The translations under genes and the position numbers were made by a program. A stretch of DNA of 64,000 nucleotides. Origin: Achromobacter denitrificans NBRC 15125. Its GTDB lineage: Bacteria > Pseudomonadota > Gammaproteobacteria > Burkholderiales > Burkholderiaceae_B. How positions within the stretch are numbered: position 1 is the stretch's first letter; each line of letters starts with the position of its first letter. The DNA is taken from the NCBI RefSeq assembly GCF_001571365.1, contig NZ_BCTQ01000004.1, positions 62,001-126,000 of the forward strand, written 5' to 3'. This document shows, piece after piece, positions 1 to 8,377 of the stretch. The notes under the pieces are model-generated. The model made no database searches. It was given only the letters and a program-made list of their open reading frames with translations, and was not told the origin of the DNA.

Positions 1-70
1 TGTCTACCGGGGCGAGCTCTTCTGGGGCCAGGACCGGCTGGACATGCTGGAGGAGGCGGTGGCGGCGTAG
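1..70 (+). CDS. C-terminal end of a probable 2-hydroxychromene-2-carboxylate isomerase / DsbA-fold protein (partial)
   Basis: Only the last 22 codons are present, in the frame that begins at base 2 and stops with TAG at 68-70. The peptide ends VYRGELFWGQDRLDMLEEAV plus two Ala. This resembles the C-terminal strand and helix of GST-kappa/DsbA-family 2-hydroxychromene-2-carboxylate isomerases, where a substrate-side loop is followed by an F/WGQDRL helix. The catalytic N-terminal part lies outside the window, so the family is suggested rather than proven. It converges on the minus-strand receptor gene that ends at 112. Confidence 0.5.
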   Translation, partial: VYRGELFWGQDRLDMLEEAVAA

Positions 71-111
71 GCCGCGCGCCGGGCGGGCCCGGCGCCCGCC
101 CGGGCCCCGTC

Positions 112-1356
112 CTACTTCTTCACCAGCGGGCAGGTGGACTTGGACAGCGGCATGAAGGCCTGGTCTCCCGGCAGGGTGGCCACCAGCTTGTAGTAGTCCC
201 AGGGTCCCTTGGATTGCGCGGGCTGCTTCACTTCGAAGAGGTACATGTCGTGCACCATGCGGCCGTCCTCGCGGATGCGGCCGTTGGCCGCGAAGAAATC
301 GTTGATCGGCATGGCCTTCATCTGCTTCATGACCGCGGCGGGCTCGTCGGTGCCGGCGGCCTGCACGGCCTTCAGATAGTGCATCACCGAGGAATAGGTG
401 CCGGCCTGGCTCATGTTCGGCATCTTCTTGAGCTTGTCGTAATAGCGCTGCGACCAGGCGCGGGTCTGGTCGTTCATGTCCCAGTAGAAGGCCTCGGTCA
501 GCGTCAGGCCGGCCGCGGCCTCCAGCCCGATGGCGTGGATGTCGTTGATGTACAGCAGCAGCCCCGCCATCTTCTGGCCGCCCTTGGTCAGCCCGAATTC
601 GCTGGCGGCCTTGATGGCGTTGACCGTGTCGCCGCCGGCGTTGGCCAGGCCCACGATCTGCGCGCGGCTGGCCTGGGCCTGCAGCAGGTAGGAGGCGAAG
701 TCGCTGGAGCCCAGCGGATGGCGCGACGCGCCCAGCACCGTGCCGCCGTTGGCTTTCACGACTTCGGTGGCGGACGCCTGCAGCGTGTGGCCGAACGCGT
801 AGTCGGCCGTCAGGAAGTACCAGCTCTTGCCGCCTTGTTCGACGGTGGCGCGCGCCGTGGTGTTGGCCAGCGACCAGGTGTCGTAGGTGTAGTGCACGGA
901 ATAGGGCGAGCACAGGTCGTTGGTGATGCGCTCGGTGCCGGGCCCGCTGAAGACCACGATCTTCTTTTTTTCGCGGGCCACTTCCAGCACCGCCAGGGCG
1001 GGCGCGGAACCCGCCACGTCCATGATGGCATCCACCTTCTGGACGTCGTACCACTCGCGCGCCTTGGCCGCGGCGATGTCGGCCTTGTTCTGGTGGTCCA
1101 CCACCATCAGGTCGATCTTCTTGCCCAGCACCGTGCCGCCGAAGTCGGCGACGGCCATTTCCGCCGCGGTGGCGCTGCCCTTGCCGGTCACGTCGGCATA
1201 GATGCCGCTCATGTCCAGGATCAAGCCCAGGCGGACCACGTCGTCGGAGACCGCCGCGGGTTGCGCGTGTGCGGTGCTGGCGGCGAAGGCGGCGGAAAAC
1301 AGGGCAAGCGTGCTGCGCAACTGCAGGGACATCCGGGGTGTTCCGGGGCATTTCAT
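112..1356 (-). CDS. ABC transporter substrate-binding protein, branched-chain amino acid/aromatic acid type (Peripla_BP_6)
   Basis: Periplasmic receptor of 414 residues that would bind a small carboxylate or amino acid and hand it to a Liv-type ABC permease. The N-terminus has a basic stretch, a hydrophobic core and an A-H-A cleavage site near residue 31. The mature part opens with DDVVRLGLILDMSG, typical of the family. The start is ATG at 1356, with AGGAG about 9 nt upstream; a second Met at 1332 is possible. It is the last gene of the minus-strand operon cyclase, ligase, gntR, receptor. No permease or ATPase gene lies beside it in the window, so it is either an orphan receptor or its partners lie to the left. 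The ligand is unknown; the operon suggests an organic acid activated by the adjacent CoA ligase. Confidence 0.85.
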   Translation of the reverse strand: MKCPGTPRMSLQLRSTLALFSAAFAASTAHAQPAAVSDDVVRLGLILDMSGIYADVTGKGSATAAEMAVADFGGTVLGKKIDLMVVDHQNKADIAAAKAREWYDVQKVDAIMDVAGSAPALAVLEVAREKKKIVVFSGPGTERITNDLCSPYSVHYTYDTWSLANTTARATVEQGGKSWYFLTADYAFGHTLQASATEVVKANGGTVLGASRHPLGSSDFASYLLQAQASRAQIVGLANAGGDTVNAIKAASEFGLTKGGQKMAGLLLYINDIHAIGLEAAAGLTLTEAFYWDMNDQTRAWSQRYYDKLKKMPNMSQAGTYSSVMHYLKAVQAAGTDEPAAVMKQMKAMPINDFFAANGRIREDGRMVHDMYLFEVKQPAQSKGPWDYYKLVATLPGDQAFMPLSKSTCPLVKK

Positions 1357-1460
1357 GGTTGGTCTCCTTGGTGCCGGATCTTTTCGGATACTGCGGGAGG
1401 CGCCTCGGAGTGTGCTGCGGCGCTCTGTTTTGGGGAAGGCGGTTGCGGGCGGGCCGGGCC

Positions 1461-2204
1461 TCAGCGGTCGGTCAGCAGGTCGAACTCCATCCGCACCTTG
1501 CGGAACGGGAACTCCAGCCGGGCGAAATACACGACCCGGCCGTCTATGCAGGCGTAGCGGCGCAGCTCGGCGACCGGCGAGGACACCGGAATCTGCAGGG
1601 ATTCTGCGGATTCCTGGCCGGCTTCGATCACGTTGAGCACCTGGCGGGCTTCGCTGATGCGCGCGCCGTAGAATTGGTCCAGCACCGGCGCCACCGTGCT
1701 TTTCTGGATGCGGGCGCGATGCTTGCGGAACAGCCCGCTGTCCAGGAAGACTTCGCTGTAGCAGAAGGGGCCGGCGTCCGTGGTGTGCACCCGGCGCAGG
1801 TACTGGAAGCTGCCGCTGCGGTCGGCGCCGCAAGGCATGCCCAGGGTATCGGGCAGCGGCGAATCGGCGCTGGATTCCACCAGCGACACCGTGCCCAGCT
1901 GGTTGCTCAGTTCCACGGTCTCGGCCCAGGTCTTGGGGATGAGCAGCGTGGGCGTCTCGGGCAGTTCGGCGTTGACGAAGGTGCCCGACCCGCGCGAACG
2001 CCGGATCAGGCCGTCTTCTTCCAGCAGGCCGAAGGCCTGGCGGATGGTTGCCCGCGAGATGCCGTAGGTTTCCATCAGGGATTCCAGCGGCGGGATCTGC
2101 TGGCCGGGCCGCCAGGTGCGGTTCTGGATGTGGCTGCGAAACAGCGCCGCCGCCTGCAGATAGAGCGGCTGGGGGCTGTGCGAGAAAAGCTTGCGGGCGG
2201 GCAT
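1461..2204 (-). CDS. GntR-family transcriptional regulator with UTRA (HutC-type) effector domain
   Basis: A 247-residue regulator. Residues about 10-75 form a winged helix-turn-helix (YGISRATIRQAFGLLEEDGL, then the RGSGTFV wing). The remainder matches a UTRA ligand-binding fold, including the usual late segment in which an aromatic-rich strand carries R-x-V-Y-F-A-R. It lies 2 nt downstream of the acyl-CoA ligase and upstream of the receptor, inside one operon, so it probably controls its own operon in response to a pathway metabolite. A candidate operator is the inverted repeat at 4899-4916 in the divergent promoter region. HutC-type sites are short palindromes, and that site fits in size. 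Confidence 0.85.
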   Translation of the reverse strand: MPARKLFSHSPQPLYLQAAALFRSHIQNRTWRPGQQIPPLESLMETYGISRATIRQAFGLLEEDGLIRRSRGSGTFVNAELPETPTLLIPKTWAETVELSNQLGTVSLVESSADSPLPDTLGMPCGADRSGSFQYLRRVHTTDAGPFCYSEVFLDSGLFRKHRARIQKSTVAPVLDQFYGARISEARQVLNVIEAGQESAESLQIPVSSPVAELRRYACIDGRVVYFARLEFPFRKVRMEFDLLTDR

Positions 2205-2206
2205 GG

Positions 2207-3817
2207 TCAGGGCAAGGGCGGAGTGGACGGTTGCGCGAGCAGGGCATCGGCCATCTCGCGCAGCCGGTGTTTCTGGATCTTCACCGAATTGGCGCTTTCC
2301 ACCGAGGGGAAGGCGTCCAGCACGGTGAAGCCCGCCGGCGCCTTGAAGCCGGCCATCGCCGCCTTGCAGGCGGCGGTCCAGCCGGCGGGATCGGCCTGCG
2401 CGCCGTCCTGCAGCAGCACGAAGGCGTAGGGCACGGTCTTGCCCGCCTGGCTGGCGCCCACGACCTGGCAGGCGCGCACGCCGGGCAGCGTCTCCACCAG
2501 CTGCTCGATCTCCACCGGATTGACCAGGAAGCCCGAGAGGCGCAGCGAATCGCCCATGCGGGTCTGGAACACGAACTGGCGCGGGGTCAGCGTGTACCCC
2601 AGGTCGCCCGTTTTGAAGTAGCCATCGGCGGTGAGGGCCGAGCGGGTGGCGTCGGGATTGTCCAGGTAACCCTGCATCAGGCTGGGCGACAGGATCTCGA
2701 TCTCTCCCGATTGGCCGTGGGGCAGGACCTGGCCAGTGGCCGGATCGCGCGCCCGCACGCGGGCCTCGGGATAGATCAGGGTGCCGCCGGGCTGGTGGCG
2801 GGCCGACACGTCGCCTTCGGCCGGATCGCGCGGCTGGCCGGCCACCAGCGCCACCAGTTCGCTGGAGCCGTACAGGCCGGTCAGCGGCACGCCGGCTTCG
2901 CGGGCCAGGTCGAGCATGCGGTCCAGCGCCGGCGTGAAGCTGGCGAAGCCGAACAGCCGGACCGAGGCGAAGTCGCCCGGCGAGGCGGCCTCCATCATGC
3001 CGACGAGGGCTTCGTTGTTGGCATAGGTGTGGGTTACCGCGTGGCGGCGCACGGCGGCGGCCGATTCGGCGGCATTGAACACCGGCGCGCAGACGACCGG
3101 CGCGCCTTGCGCCAGGCCGCCCACCAGGGTGGCGAAGCCGAAGGCGCCGCAGAACGGCGCGCTGGCCAGCACGCAGCTGCGCGCGTCATAGCCATAGGCC
3201 GCGGCCACCGCCTCGCCGTGGCGCAGCAGGGTGCGCTGGTCGTGCAGCACGAACTTCGGCTTGGAGGTGGTGCCTGAAGTGGTGAAGCACAGCACGCCGG
3301 CGTTGTCCCGCGCCGGGGGGACGGGATCGGACGACGCCAGCAGGTCGGCGTAGCGGTGCGCCGGCTTGCCGCCGGCCTTGGGCGATTCGCCGGCCTCGCC
3401 CAGCGCGATCAGGCCTTGCAGCCGCGCCAGGTGCTCGGGCGCGACGTCCTCCAGGATGCCCTGGAAGTCGATGCCCTTGAAACCCGGCCAGTACACCAGC
3501 CAGTCGGCATGCCCGCGGCCGAGGATGTCGGCCACTTCCAGCGCCCGGAAGCGCGTGTTGACCGCCAGCACCAGGGCGCCCAGGTGCGCGCAGGCCAGGA
3601 ACGATTCCACCCACGCCGCGCAATTGGGCAGCCAGACCGCGACGCGTTGCCCCGGCCGCACGCCGAGGCGCGCAAGGCCGGCGGCCAGCGCGCGGCTTCG
3701 CGCGCGCAGCGCCTGGGCGCTGATCGGCTGGTCCTGGTCGATCAGGAGCGGGGCGTCGGGCTGGCGCGCGGCGAGCGCGTCCAGGTGCGCGGAGAACGTC
3801 GAGTACGGGAAGGACAT
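2207..3817 (-). CDS. AMP-dependent acyl-CoA synthetase/ligase
   Basis: ANL-superfamily enzyme of 536 residues that activates a carboxylic acid with ATP and CoA through an acyl-adenylate. It shows the phosphate-binding loop TTSGTTSKPK, the A5-type motif GLYGSSE, the hinge segment YFKTGDLGY and the C-terminal lysine region SVKIQKHRLRE. Start ATG 3817 lies 3 nt after the cyclase stop codon, so translation is probably coupled. Substrate specificity cannot be read from the sequence. The neighbours (cyclase-fold hydrolase, two periplasmic receptors, SDR) point to a cyclic or aromatic acid. The loop has S-K-P-K where G-x-P-K is commoner, a modest deviation. Confidence 0.88.
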   Translation of the reverse strand: MSFPYSTFSAHLDALAARQPDAPLLIDQDQPISAQALRARSRALAAGLARLGVRPGQRVAVWLPNCAAWVESFLACAHLGALVLAVNTRFRALEVADILGRGHADWLVYWPGFKGIDFQGILEDVAPEHLARLQGLIALGEAGESPKAGGKPAHRYADLLASSDPVPPARDNAGVLCFTTSGTTSKPKFVLHDQRTLLRHGEAVAAAYGYDARSCVLASAPFCGAFGFATLVGGLAQGAPVVCAPVFNAAESAAAVRRHAVTHTYANNEALVGMMEAASPGDFASVRLFGFASFTPALDRMLDLAREAGVPLTGLYGSSELVALVAGQPRDPAEGDVSARHQPGGTLIYPEARVRARDPATGQVLPHGQSGEIEILSPSLMQGYLDNPDATRSALTADGYFKTGDLGYTLTPRQFVFQTRMGDSLRLSGFLVNPVEIEQLVETLPGVRACQVVGASQAGKTVPYAFVLLQDGAQADPAGWTAACKAAMAGFKAPAGFTVLDAFPSVESANSVKIQKHRLREMADALLAQPSTPPLP

Positions 3818-3820
3818 GGC

Positions 3821-4858
3821 TTACACCGTGGCGATCGGCGTCACCGGGGAACCCACCGCGCCGGGCATGCGCAGGGGCGGGGCGGTCAGCAGGAAGCGGT
3901 TGCGGCCCTGTTCGTGCAGCCAGTCGGCCAGGTCCTTCAGGTACCAGAGTTCGGCCAGCGGCACGCCCAGCTTGAAGAGGCAATGGTGATGCAGCGGCAG
4001 GATGGAGTGGCCGGGGCCGGCGGTGCGCGCCGGATAGGCCTCGACGGCGTAGTTGTCGGCGCAGAGGGCGGCGATGCCGGACTGCGTGATCCAGTCCAGC
4101 AGCGCCGGATCGGAGCCGTCGAGCACGGCGCCCGTGCGCTCCAGTTCGTGCGGATCGGGCTGGCCGCCCATGGCCACGATGGCCTCGGCGAAGCCGGTGC
4201 GCAGCACCAGCATGTCGCCGCTTTCCACGGCGACGTCCTGCGCCCGCATGGCGGCCTGCAGTTCGGCGTGGCCCACGAGCGTGCGCCCCGGGCCGAACGC
4301 CCGCGCCAGGTCCACCAGCACGCCCCGGCCCTGCATGCCTTTCTCGGCATAGCGGTTGATGCCCAGCTTGCGCGCGTAGGAGCCGCCCGGCGGGCAGCAG
4401 GCGTCGTCGGCGGAGGCGTCGGCGCCGCCGAACACGTCCACGCCGGCCGCGTAGCCGTTGTAGTAGACGCGGCGCGGCTCGCCGTCGCCCTGGATGTCGA
4501 ACATCGCGCCCACGTGGCACAGGCCGTCCCATTGCGTGGAGTACTGCATGGACAGCGTGACCTGGTCGTCCGACAGCACGTCGACCGCGTCGGGCTGCAC
4601 CTGCGACATCTGGAAGTTGAGGTAAGGCGTGCCTTCGCGGAAGGTGGGCTTGAGCGTGGGCGCGTGGCGGCGCGGATTGAGCACGTTGCCGCCGGGCAGG
4701 TCCAGCGGCAGGGACAGGCAGAACACCTTGCCCGCGCGCACTTCGCGCACGCCCTGCAGCACTTTTTCCTCGGTGAGCAGGTTCAGGCGGCCGATCTCGT
4801 CGTCCGCGCCGAAGTCGCCCCAGGTGGATCCTTCCGGGCGTCGGGTCCAGCGTTTCAT
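3821..4858 (-). CDS. Cyclase-family (kynurenine formamidase-like fold) metal-dependent hydrolase
   Basis: A 345-residue member of the cyclase family (PF04199). The classical metal motif HxGTHxDxPxH is replaced by the subfamily variant TQWDGLCHVG, which is typical of the larger plant- and soil-bacterial cyclase-like proteins. Reactions in this fold include hydrolysis of amides, lactones and isatin-like rings; the reaction here is unknown. It is the first gene of the minus-strand operon and faces the Bug receptor gene across a 123-nt AT-rich control region. Start ATG 4858 is preceded by a GGAGAC Shine-Dalgarno sequence. Next to the ligase it could open a ring to give a free acid for CoA activation, which is inference. 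Confidence 0.82.
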   Translation of the reverse strand: MKRWTRRPEGSTWGDFGADDEIGRLNLLTEEKVLQGVREVRAGKVFCLSLPLDLPGGNVLNPRRHAPTLKPTFREGTPYLNFQMSQVQPDAVDVLSDDQVTLSMQYSTQWDGLCHVGAMFDIQGDGEPRRVYYNGYAAGVDVFGGADASADDACCPPGGSYARKLGINRYAEKGMQGRGVLVDLARAFGPGRTLVGHAELQAAMRAQDVAVESGDMLVLRTGFAEAIVAMGGQPDPHELERTGAVLDGSDPALLDWITQSGIAALCADNYAVEAYPARTAGPGHSILPLHHHCLFKLGVPLAELWYLKDLADWLHEQGRNRFLLTAPPLRMPGAVGSPVTPIATV

Positions 4859-4898
4859 CTGCTTGTCTCCTGTCGGTTTTCTATGTTCTTATTAATAT

Positions 4899-4916
4899 AG
4901 TACGTATTTACGTACT
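4899..4916. promoter_or_regulatory. Inverted repeat AGTACGT-N4-ACGTACT, candidate GntR/UTRA operator
   Basis: Perfect 7-bp arms separated by ATTT, in the only AT-rich stretch between the divergent cyclase and Bug genes. Length and symmetry suit a dimeric GntR-type repressor. The nearest regulator gene is the UTRA GntR at 1461-2204, in the operon that starts here. The binding partner is inferred. Confidence 0.6.
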
Positions 4917-4981
4917 TTATAAAAATATCCGAAAAAACCCAGAGAAATCCGCATTCAGCGGGTTCGAGAGGAGACAAAGCC

Positions 4982-5977
4982 ATGACGCAATTCCTGCATC
5001 CGCGCACCGGATGGCGCGGCGCCGCCTTCGCCGCCCTGGCCTTGCTGGCGCTGCCGGCGGCGCATGCCGCGGGCTACCCCGACCATCCCGTCACCGTGGT
5101 CGTGCCGTATCCGCCGGGCGGCGGCGCGGACCTCTTCGGCCGCGCCATCGCCCACGCGCTGGAGCCGGGCCTGAAGCAGACGGTGCTGGTGGAGAACAAG
5201 CCCGGCGCGGGCGGCAACATCGGCATGGCCTACGTGGCCCGCGCCAAGGCCGACGGCTATACGCTGGGCCTGGGCACGATCGGCACCCAGACCATCAACC
5301 AGTTCCTGTACAGCAACATGGCGTTCGATCCCGAGCGCGACCTGGTGCCCATTGCGCTGGTGTCCACCACGCCGAACGTCATCGCGGTGAGCGCCAAGTC
5401 GCCCTACAAGACGGTGGCCGACGTGATCAAGGCGGCCAAGCAGTCCAAGGACAAGAAGCTGACCTACGCCTCGCCCGGCGTCGGATCCTCGGTGCACCTG
5501 ACCGGCGCCTACTTCGAAGCCATGGCGGGCGTGACCATGCTGCATGTGCCGTTCAAGGGCACCTCGGCGTCCTTGCCGGCAGTGGCGGGCGGCCAGGTCG
5601 ACCTGTTGTTCGACAACCTGCCGGGCGCGCTCGCGCAGATCAAGGACGGCAACCTGGTGCGCGGCGTGGCCGTGACCTCGGCCGCGCGCGACGCCTCGGT
5701 GCCCGACCTACCCACCGTCGCGGAATCCGGCCTGCCGGGCTTCGACGTCACGGCGTGGTTCGCGCTGTATGCCCCGCGCAATACGCCGGAGCCCGTGGTC
5801 AAGCAGTTGATCGAAGCGGCCCGCAGCGGCTTGCAGAACCCCGCCATCGCCCGGAACTTCGCGGGCATGGGCGCCAAGCCCGGCACGCTCTTCGGCGCGG
5901 ACCTGGCGGCCTTCGAAAGCGAGGAACGCAAGAAATGGGGCGGACTCATCAAGGACAAGGGGATCACCGCGCAATGA
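4982..5977 (+). CDS. Bug-family (TctC-like) tripartite tricarboxylate transporter substrate-binding protein
   Basis: Periplasmic receptor of 331 residues with a Sec signal peptide (hydrophobic core, A-H-A cleavage near residue 30). It has the Bug signature elements: YPPGGGADLFGR near the start of the mature protein, ENKPGAGGNIG, and YASPGVGSSVHLTG. Bug proteins bind carboxylates such as di- and tricarboxylic or aromatic acids for TctAB-type carriers, and the family is greatly expanded in Bordetella and relatives. No tctA/tctB genes are adjacent, which is usual for orphan Bug receptors. The GAGGAGAC ribosome site sits just before ATG 4982. Its stop codon overlaps the SDR start (ATGA). Confidence 0.93.
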   Translation: MTQFLHPRTGWRGAAFAALALLALPAAHAAGYPDHPVTVVVPYPPGGGADLFGRAIAHALEPGLKQTVLVENKPGAGGNIGMAYVARAKADGYTLGLGTIGTQTINQFLYSNMAFDPERDLVPIALVSTTPNVIAVSAKSPYKTVADVIKAAKQSKDKKLTYASPGVGSSVHLTGAYFEAMAGVTMLHVPFKGTSASLPAVAGGQVDLLFDNLPGALAQIKDGNLVRGVAVTSAARDASVPDLPTVAESGLPGFDVTAWFALYAPRNTPEPVVKQLIEAARSGLQNPAIARNFAGMGAKPGTLFGADLAAFESEERKKWGGLIKDKGITAQ

Positions 5978-6696
5978 ACACACCCATCGCACTGGTCACC
6001 GGCGGCAGCCGGGGCATCGGCCGCGCCATCGTCGCGCGGCTGATCGAGGACGGCTACCAGGTCGTCAATTTCAGCCGCGGCGCGCCCGAAGCGCTGCTGC
6101 CCGGCGAGACCTTCCGTTCGGTCGACCTGGGCGACGCGGCGGCGACCACCGCCGCCGCGCGGGAACTGGCGGCCGAGCGCCCCGTGCTGCACCTGGTCAA
6201 CAACGCCGGGATGATCCAGGTCGCCGACATCGAGGACGTGACGCAGGAGCAGATGGCCCGCATGATGGCGCTCAACCTCACCGCGCCGCTCCTGTTGCTG
6301 CAGGCGCTGCTGCCCGGCATGCGGGCGGCGAAGTACGGGCGCGTCGTGAACATCGGCAGCCGTGCGGGCCTGGGCAAGGGAGGGCGCTCGGTCTACGGCG
6401 CTTCCAAGGCGGGCCTGGCGGGCATGACGCGGACCTGGGCGCTGGAGCTGGCGGCCGATGGCATCACGGTCAATACCGTGGCGCCGGGTCCGGTCGCCAC
6501 CGAACTCTTCAACCAGTCGAACCCGCCGGGCGCGCCGAAGACCGTGGCGCTGGAAGCGTCGATCCCGGTGGGCCGGGTGGGCCGGCCGGACGAGGTGGCC
6601 CACGCGGTCGCCATGCTGCTGGATCCGCGCGCGGGCTTCACCACGGGACAGCTGCTGTATGTGTGCGGAGGGATGTCGGTGGGCCTGGCGGGTTAG
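5974..6696 (+). CDS. SDR-family NAD(P)-dependent oxidoreductase (FabG-like)
   Basis: Classical short-chain dehydrogenase of 240 residues. The cofactor loop is TGGSRGIG near residue 9, NNAG is near residue 77, and the catalytic Ser is in NIGSRAG with Tyr/Lys in VYGASK. The C-terminal TTGQLLYVCGG region closes the fold. It starts by an ATGA overlap with the upstream Bug gene, so the two are co-translated. It probably oxidises a hydroxy group or reduces a ketone of the compound handled by this cluster; the substrate is not readable. Confidence 0.92.
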   Translation: MNTPIALVTGGSRGIGRAIVARLIEDGYQVVNFSRGAPEALLPGETFRSVDLGDAAATTAAARELAAERPVLHLVNNAGMIQVADIEDVTQEQMARMMALNLTAPLLLLQALLPGMRAAKYGRVVNIGSRAGLGKGGRSVYGASKAGLAGMTRTWALELAADGITVNTVAPGPVATELFNQSNPPGAPKTVALEASIPVGRVGRPDEVAHAVAMLLDPRAGFTTGQLLYVCGGMSVGLAG

Positions 6697-6715
6697 GGCC
6701 TGTTAACAGGCCCTA
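6694..6715. terminator. 22-bp perfect palindrome between convergent genes, probable bidirectional terminator
   Basis: TAGGGCCTGTT followed by its exact reverse complement begins within the SDR stop codon and reaches 3 nt into the 3' end of the convergent glxA-like gene. The stem is GC-rich with an AT centre. No T-tract follows, so it may act as an mRNA-stabilising hairpin rather than a classical intrinsic terminator. Confidence 0.5.
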
Positions 6716-7699
6716 GGCGGACCGCCGCGGCCCCGGCCGCAGCGCGAACTGCCGCGCCAGTTCCTTGCGCGACACCTTGCCGCTGGCGTCGAGCGCCGCC
6801 GCGCGCTCTTCGCGCAGGCGCCGGAGCACCTCGGTGGGCGCCACGCCGAAATGCGCGACGAACTTGCGCTGGAAAGTGCGGCGCGACATATGGCAGGCGT
6901 CGGCCATGTCGTCCACCGACCAGCGCGCCGACAGCTGCGCTTCCATTTTCTCGACCAGGTCGCGGAAAGGCGCCGCCACCCGGTCCTGAAGGCGCAGGGT
7001 CTGGCTGTACTGGCGCTGATCGCCGTTGCGCCGCATGAAGACCACCAGCCGGCGGGCCACCTGTTGCGACAGGTCCGGCCCGAAATCGCGCTCGATCAGC
7101 GCCAGCGCCAGATCGATGCCGGCGGTAACGCCGGCGGAGGTCCAGTATTTACCGCTCTCGATGAAGATGCGGTCGTCCTGCACGCGCAGGGCGGGATAGC
7201 GGGATTGCAGGCGGGTGGCCGAGCGCCAGTGGGTGGTGACGGCCCGGCCGTCGAGCAGGCCGGTGGCCGCCAGCACGAAGGCGCCGGTGCACACGCTGCT
7301 CGTGCGCCGGGTATCCGGGTCGCGGCGGCGCAGCCAGGCCTGCGTTTCGCGGTGGGCGCTGGCGAGGTCGGCGCCCGGCCCGCCGGGGACGAGCAGGGTG
7401 TCGATGGGCGCGTCCGCGTCGTCCGCGAAGGTGCCGTCCACCTGCATGCGCAGGCCTTGTTCCCAGGTGGCGACCACGGGCGTGGCGGCGATGGTGTGCA
7501 GGCGGTAGAGCGGGCGGCCGGCTTCTTCGTTGGCCGAGCTGAACGCCTGCCACGGCCCGGCCAGGTCCAGCGGCTGGAAACCGTCGTACAGCACGAACAC
7601 GATGCGCAATGGCGCATCCGGGGCCGCATTTGGCGCAGCCGGCCGGGCGCGTCCGCCTATGCTGGGGGCTGGCGTTTCTGAGGGAGCATCGTCATGCAT
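6713..7699 (-). CDS. GlxA-family transcriptional regulator (DJ-1/PfpI domain plus AraC HTH)
   Basis: A 328-residue regulator. Residues about 31-200 form a DJ-1/PfpI-like domain (VFVLYDGFQPLDLAGP; nucleophile-elbow region SVCTGAFVLAATGLLDG). The C-terminal ~100 residues carry two AraC/XylS helix-turn-helix units (SVDDMADACHMSRRTFQRKF and a following helix pair). Start ATG 7699 lies in the palindrome ATGCAT, which also supplies the start of the divergent gene at 7694. The first 30 residues are low-complexity Pro/Ala/Asp, so an alternative TTG start at 7609 (just before RIVFVLYDG) is possible. Such regulators commonly control amino-acid-derived or carnitine/choline catabolism; the target here is unknown. 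Confidence 0.83.
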   Translation of the reverse strand: MHDDAPSETPAPSIGGRARPAAPNAAPDAPLRIVFVLYDGFQPLDLAGPWQAFSSANEEAGRPLYRLHTIAATPVVATWEQGLRMQVDGTFADDADAPIDTLLVPGGPGADLASAHRETQAWLRRRDPDTRRTSSVCTGAFVLAATGLLDGRAVTTHWRSATRLQSRYPALRVQDDRIFIESGKYWTSAGVTAGIDLALALIERDFGPDLSQQVARRLVVFMRRNGDQRQYSQTLRLQDRVAAPFRDLVEKMEAQLSARWSVDDMADACHMSRRTFQRKFVAHFGVAPTEVLRRLREERAAALDASGKVSRKELARQFALRPGPRRSA

Positions 7700-8371
7700 G
7701 TGAATTTTCTCTTGTTCGAGGGACTGACCCAGCTGGATATGACCGGGCCTTACGAGGTGCTGGCGAACGCGCCGGGCTTTACCGTGGATTTTGTCGCAAA
7801 AACGCTCGATCCGGTACGGTGCGACCGCGGACTGCGGTTCGTGCCCACCCAGACACTGGCTTCCGCGCCGCCCTGCGATCTGCTGGTGGTGCCGGGCGGG
7901 CCGGGCACGGATGATGCCATCGTCGACCCCGATTGGGTGGATTTCACGCGCCGGCAGGGGAGCGAGGCACAGTATGTGTTCGGCATTTGCACCGGCTCGC
8001 TGCTGCTGGGCGCGGCGGGGCTGCTGCGTGGCAAGCGCGCTTCCAGCCATTGGCGCGCGCGGGAATTGCTTTCGCGGTTCGGCGCCCGGCCCAGCGACGA
8101 GCGGCTGTGCATCGACGGCACGCTGTTCACGGCGGGCGGGGTGACGTCCGGCATCGACATGGCGCTGAAAGTAGTGGCCGAGCTGTGCGGCGAAGATGCG
8201 GCCAAGCTGATCCAGCTGCAGATCGAGTACGACCCCAAGCCGCCGTTTCCCGGCGGCACGCCCAAGACCTCGGAGCCGGCCGTGGTGGAGCGCTACCTGG
8301 CGATGTCGCAGGCGCGCTTTGAACGGCGTGCGCTGGCGGTGGACCGCGCCGCGGCGGCGATGGCGCCCTGA
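7694..8371 (+). CDS. DJ-1/PfpI-family protein, isonitrile hydratase-like
   Basis: A 225-residue single-domain DJ-1/PfpI protein without an HTH. The likely nucleophile is Cys99 in FGICTGSLLLGAAGLL, followed by Thr100. Asp15 in LTQLDMTGP matches the acidic residue of isonitrile hydratases, so a hydratase/hydrolase activity is possible. Start ATG 7694 has AGGGAG about 7 nt upstream, a good ribosome site. It is divergent from, and overlaps by 6 nt, the GlxA-type regulator gene, which carries a paralogous domain. This suggests a regulator-enzyme pair from one ancestral fold. The true substrate is unknown. Confidence 0.82.
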   Translation: MHVNFLLFEGLTQLDMTGPYEVLANAPGFTVDFVAKTLDPVRCDRGLRFVPTQTLASAPPCDLLVVPGGPGTDDAIVDPDWVDFTRRQGSEAQYVFGICTGSLLLGAAGLLRGKRASSHWRARELLSRFGARPSDERLCIDGTLFTAGGVTSGIDMALKVVAELCGEDAAKLIQLQIEYDPKPPFPGGTPKTSEPAVVERYLAMSQARFERRALAVDRAAAAMAP

Positions 8372-8377
8372 GCGCGC

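Noticed and set aside
112-2247. A single open frame joining the receptor gene to sequence antisense-shifted through the GntR gene (711 codons)
   Set aside because: The signal peptide and ribosome site place the receptor start at 1356. The N-terminal extension is Arg/Pro/Ala-rich and overlaps the well-supported GntR gene in another frame.
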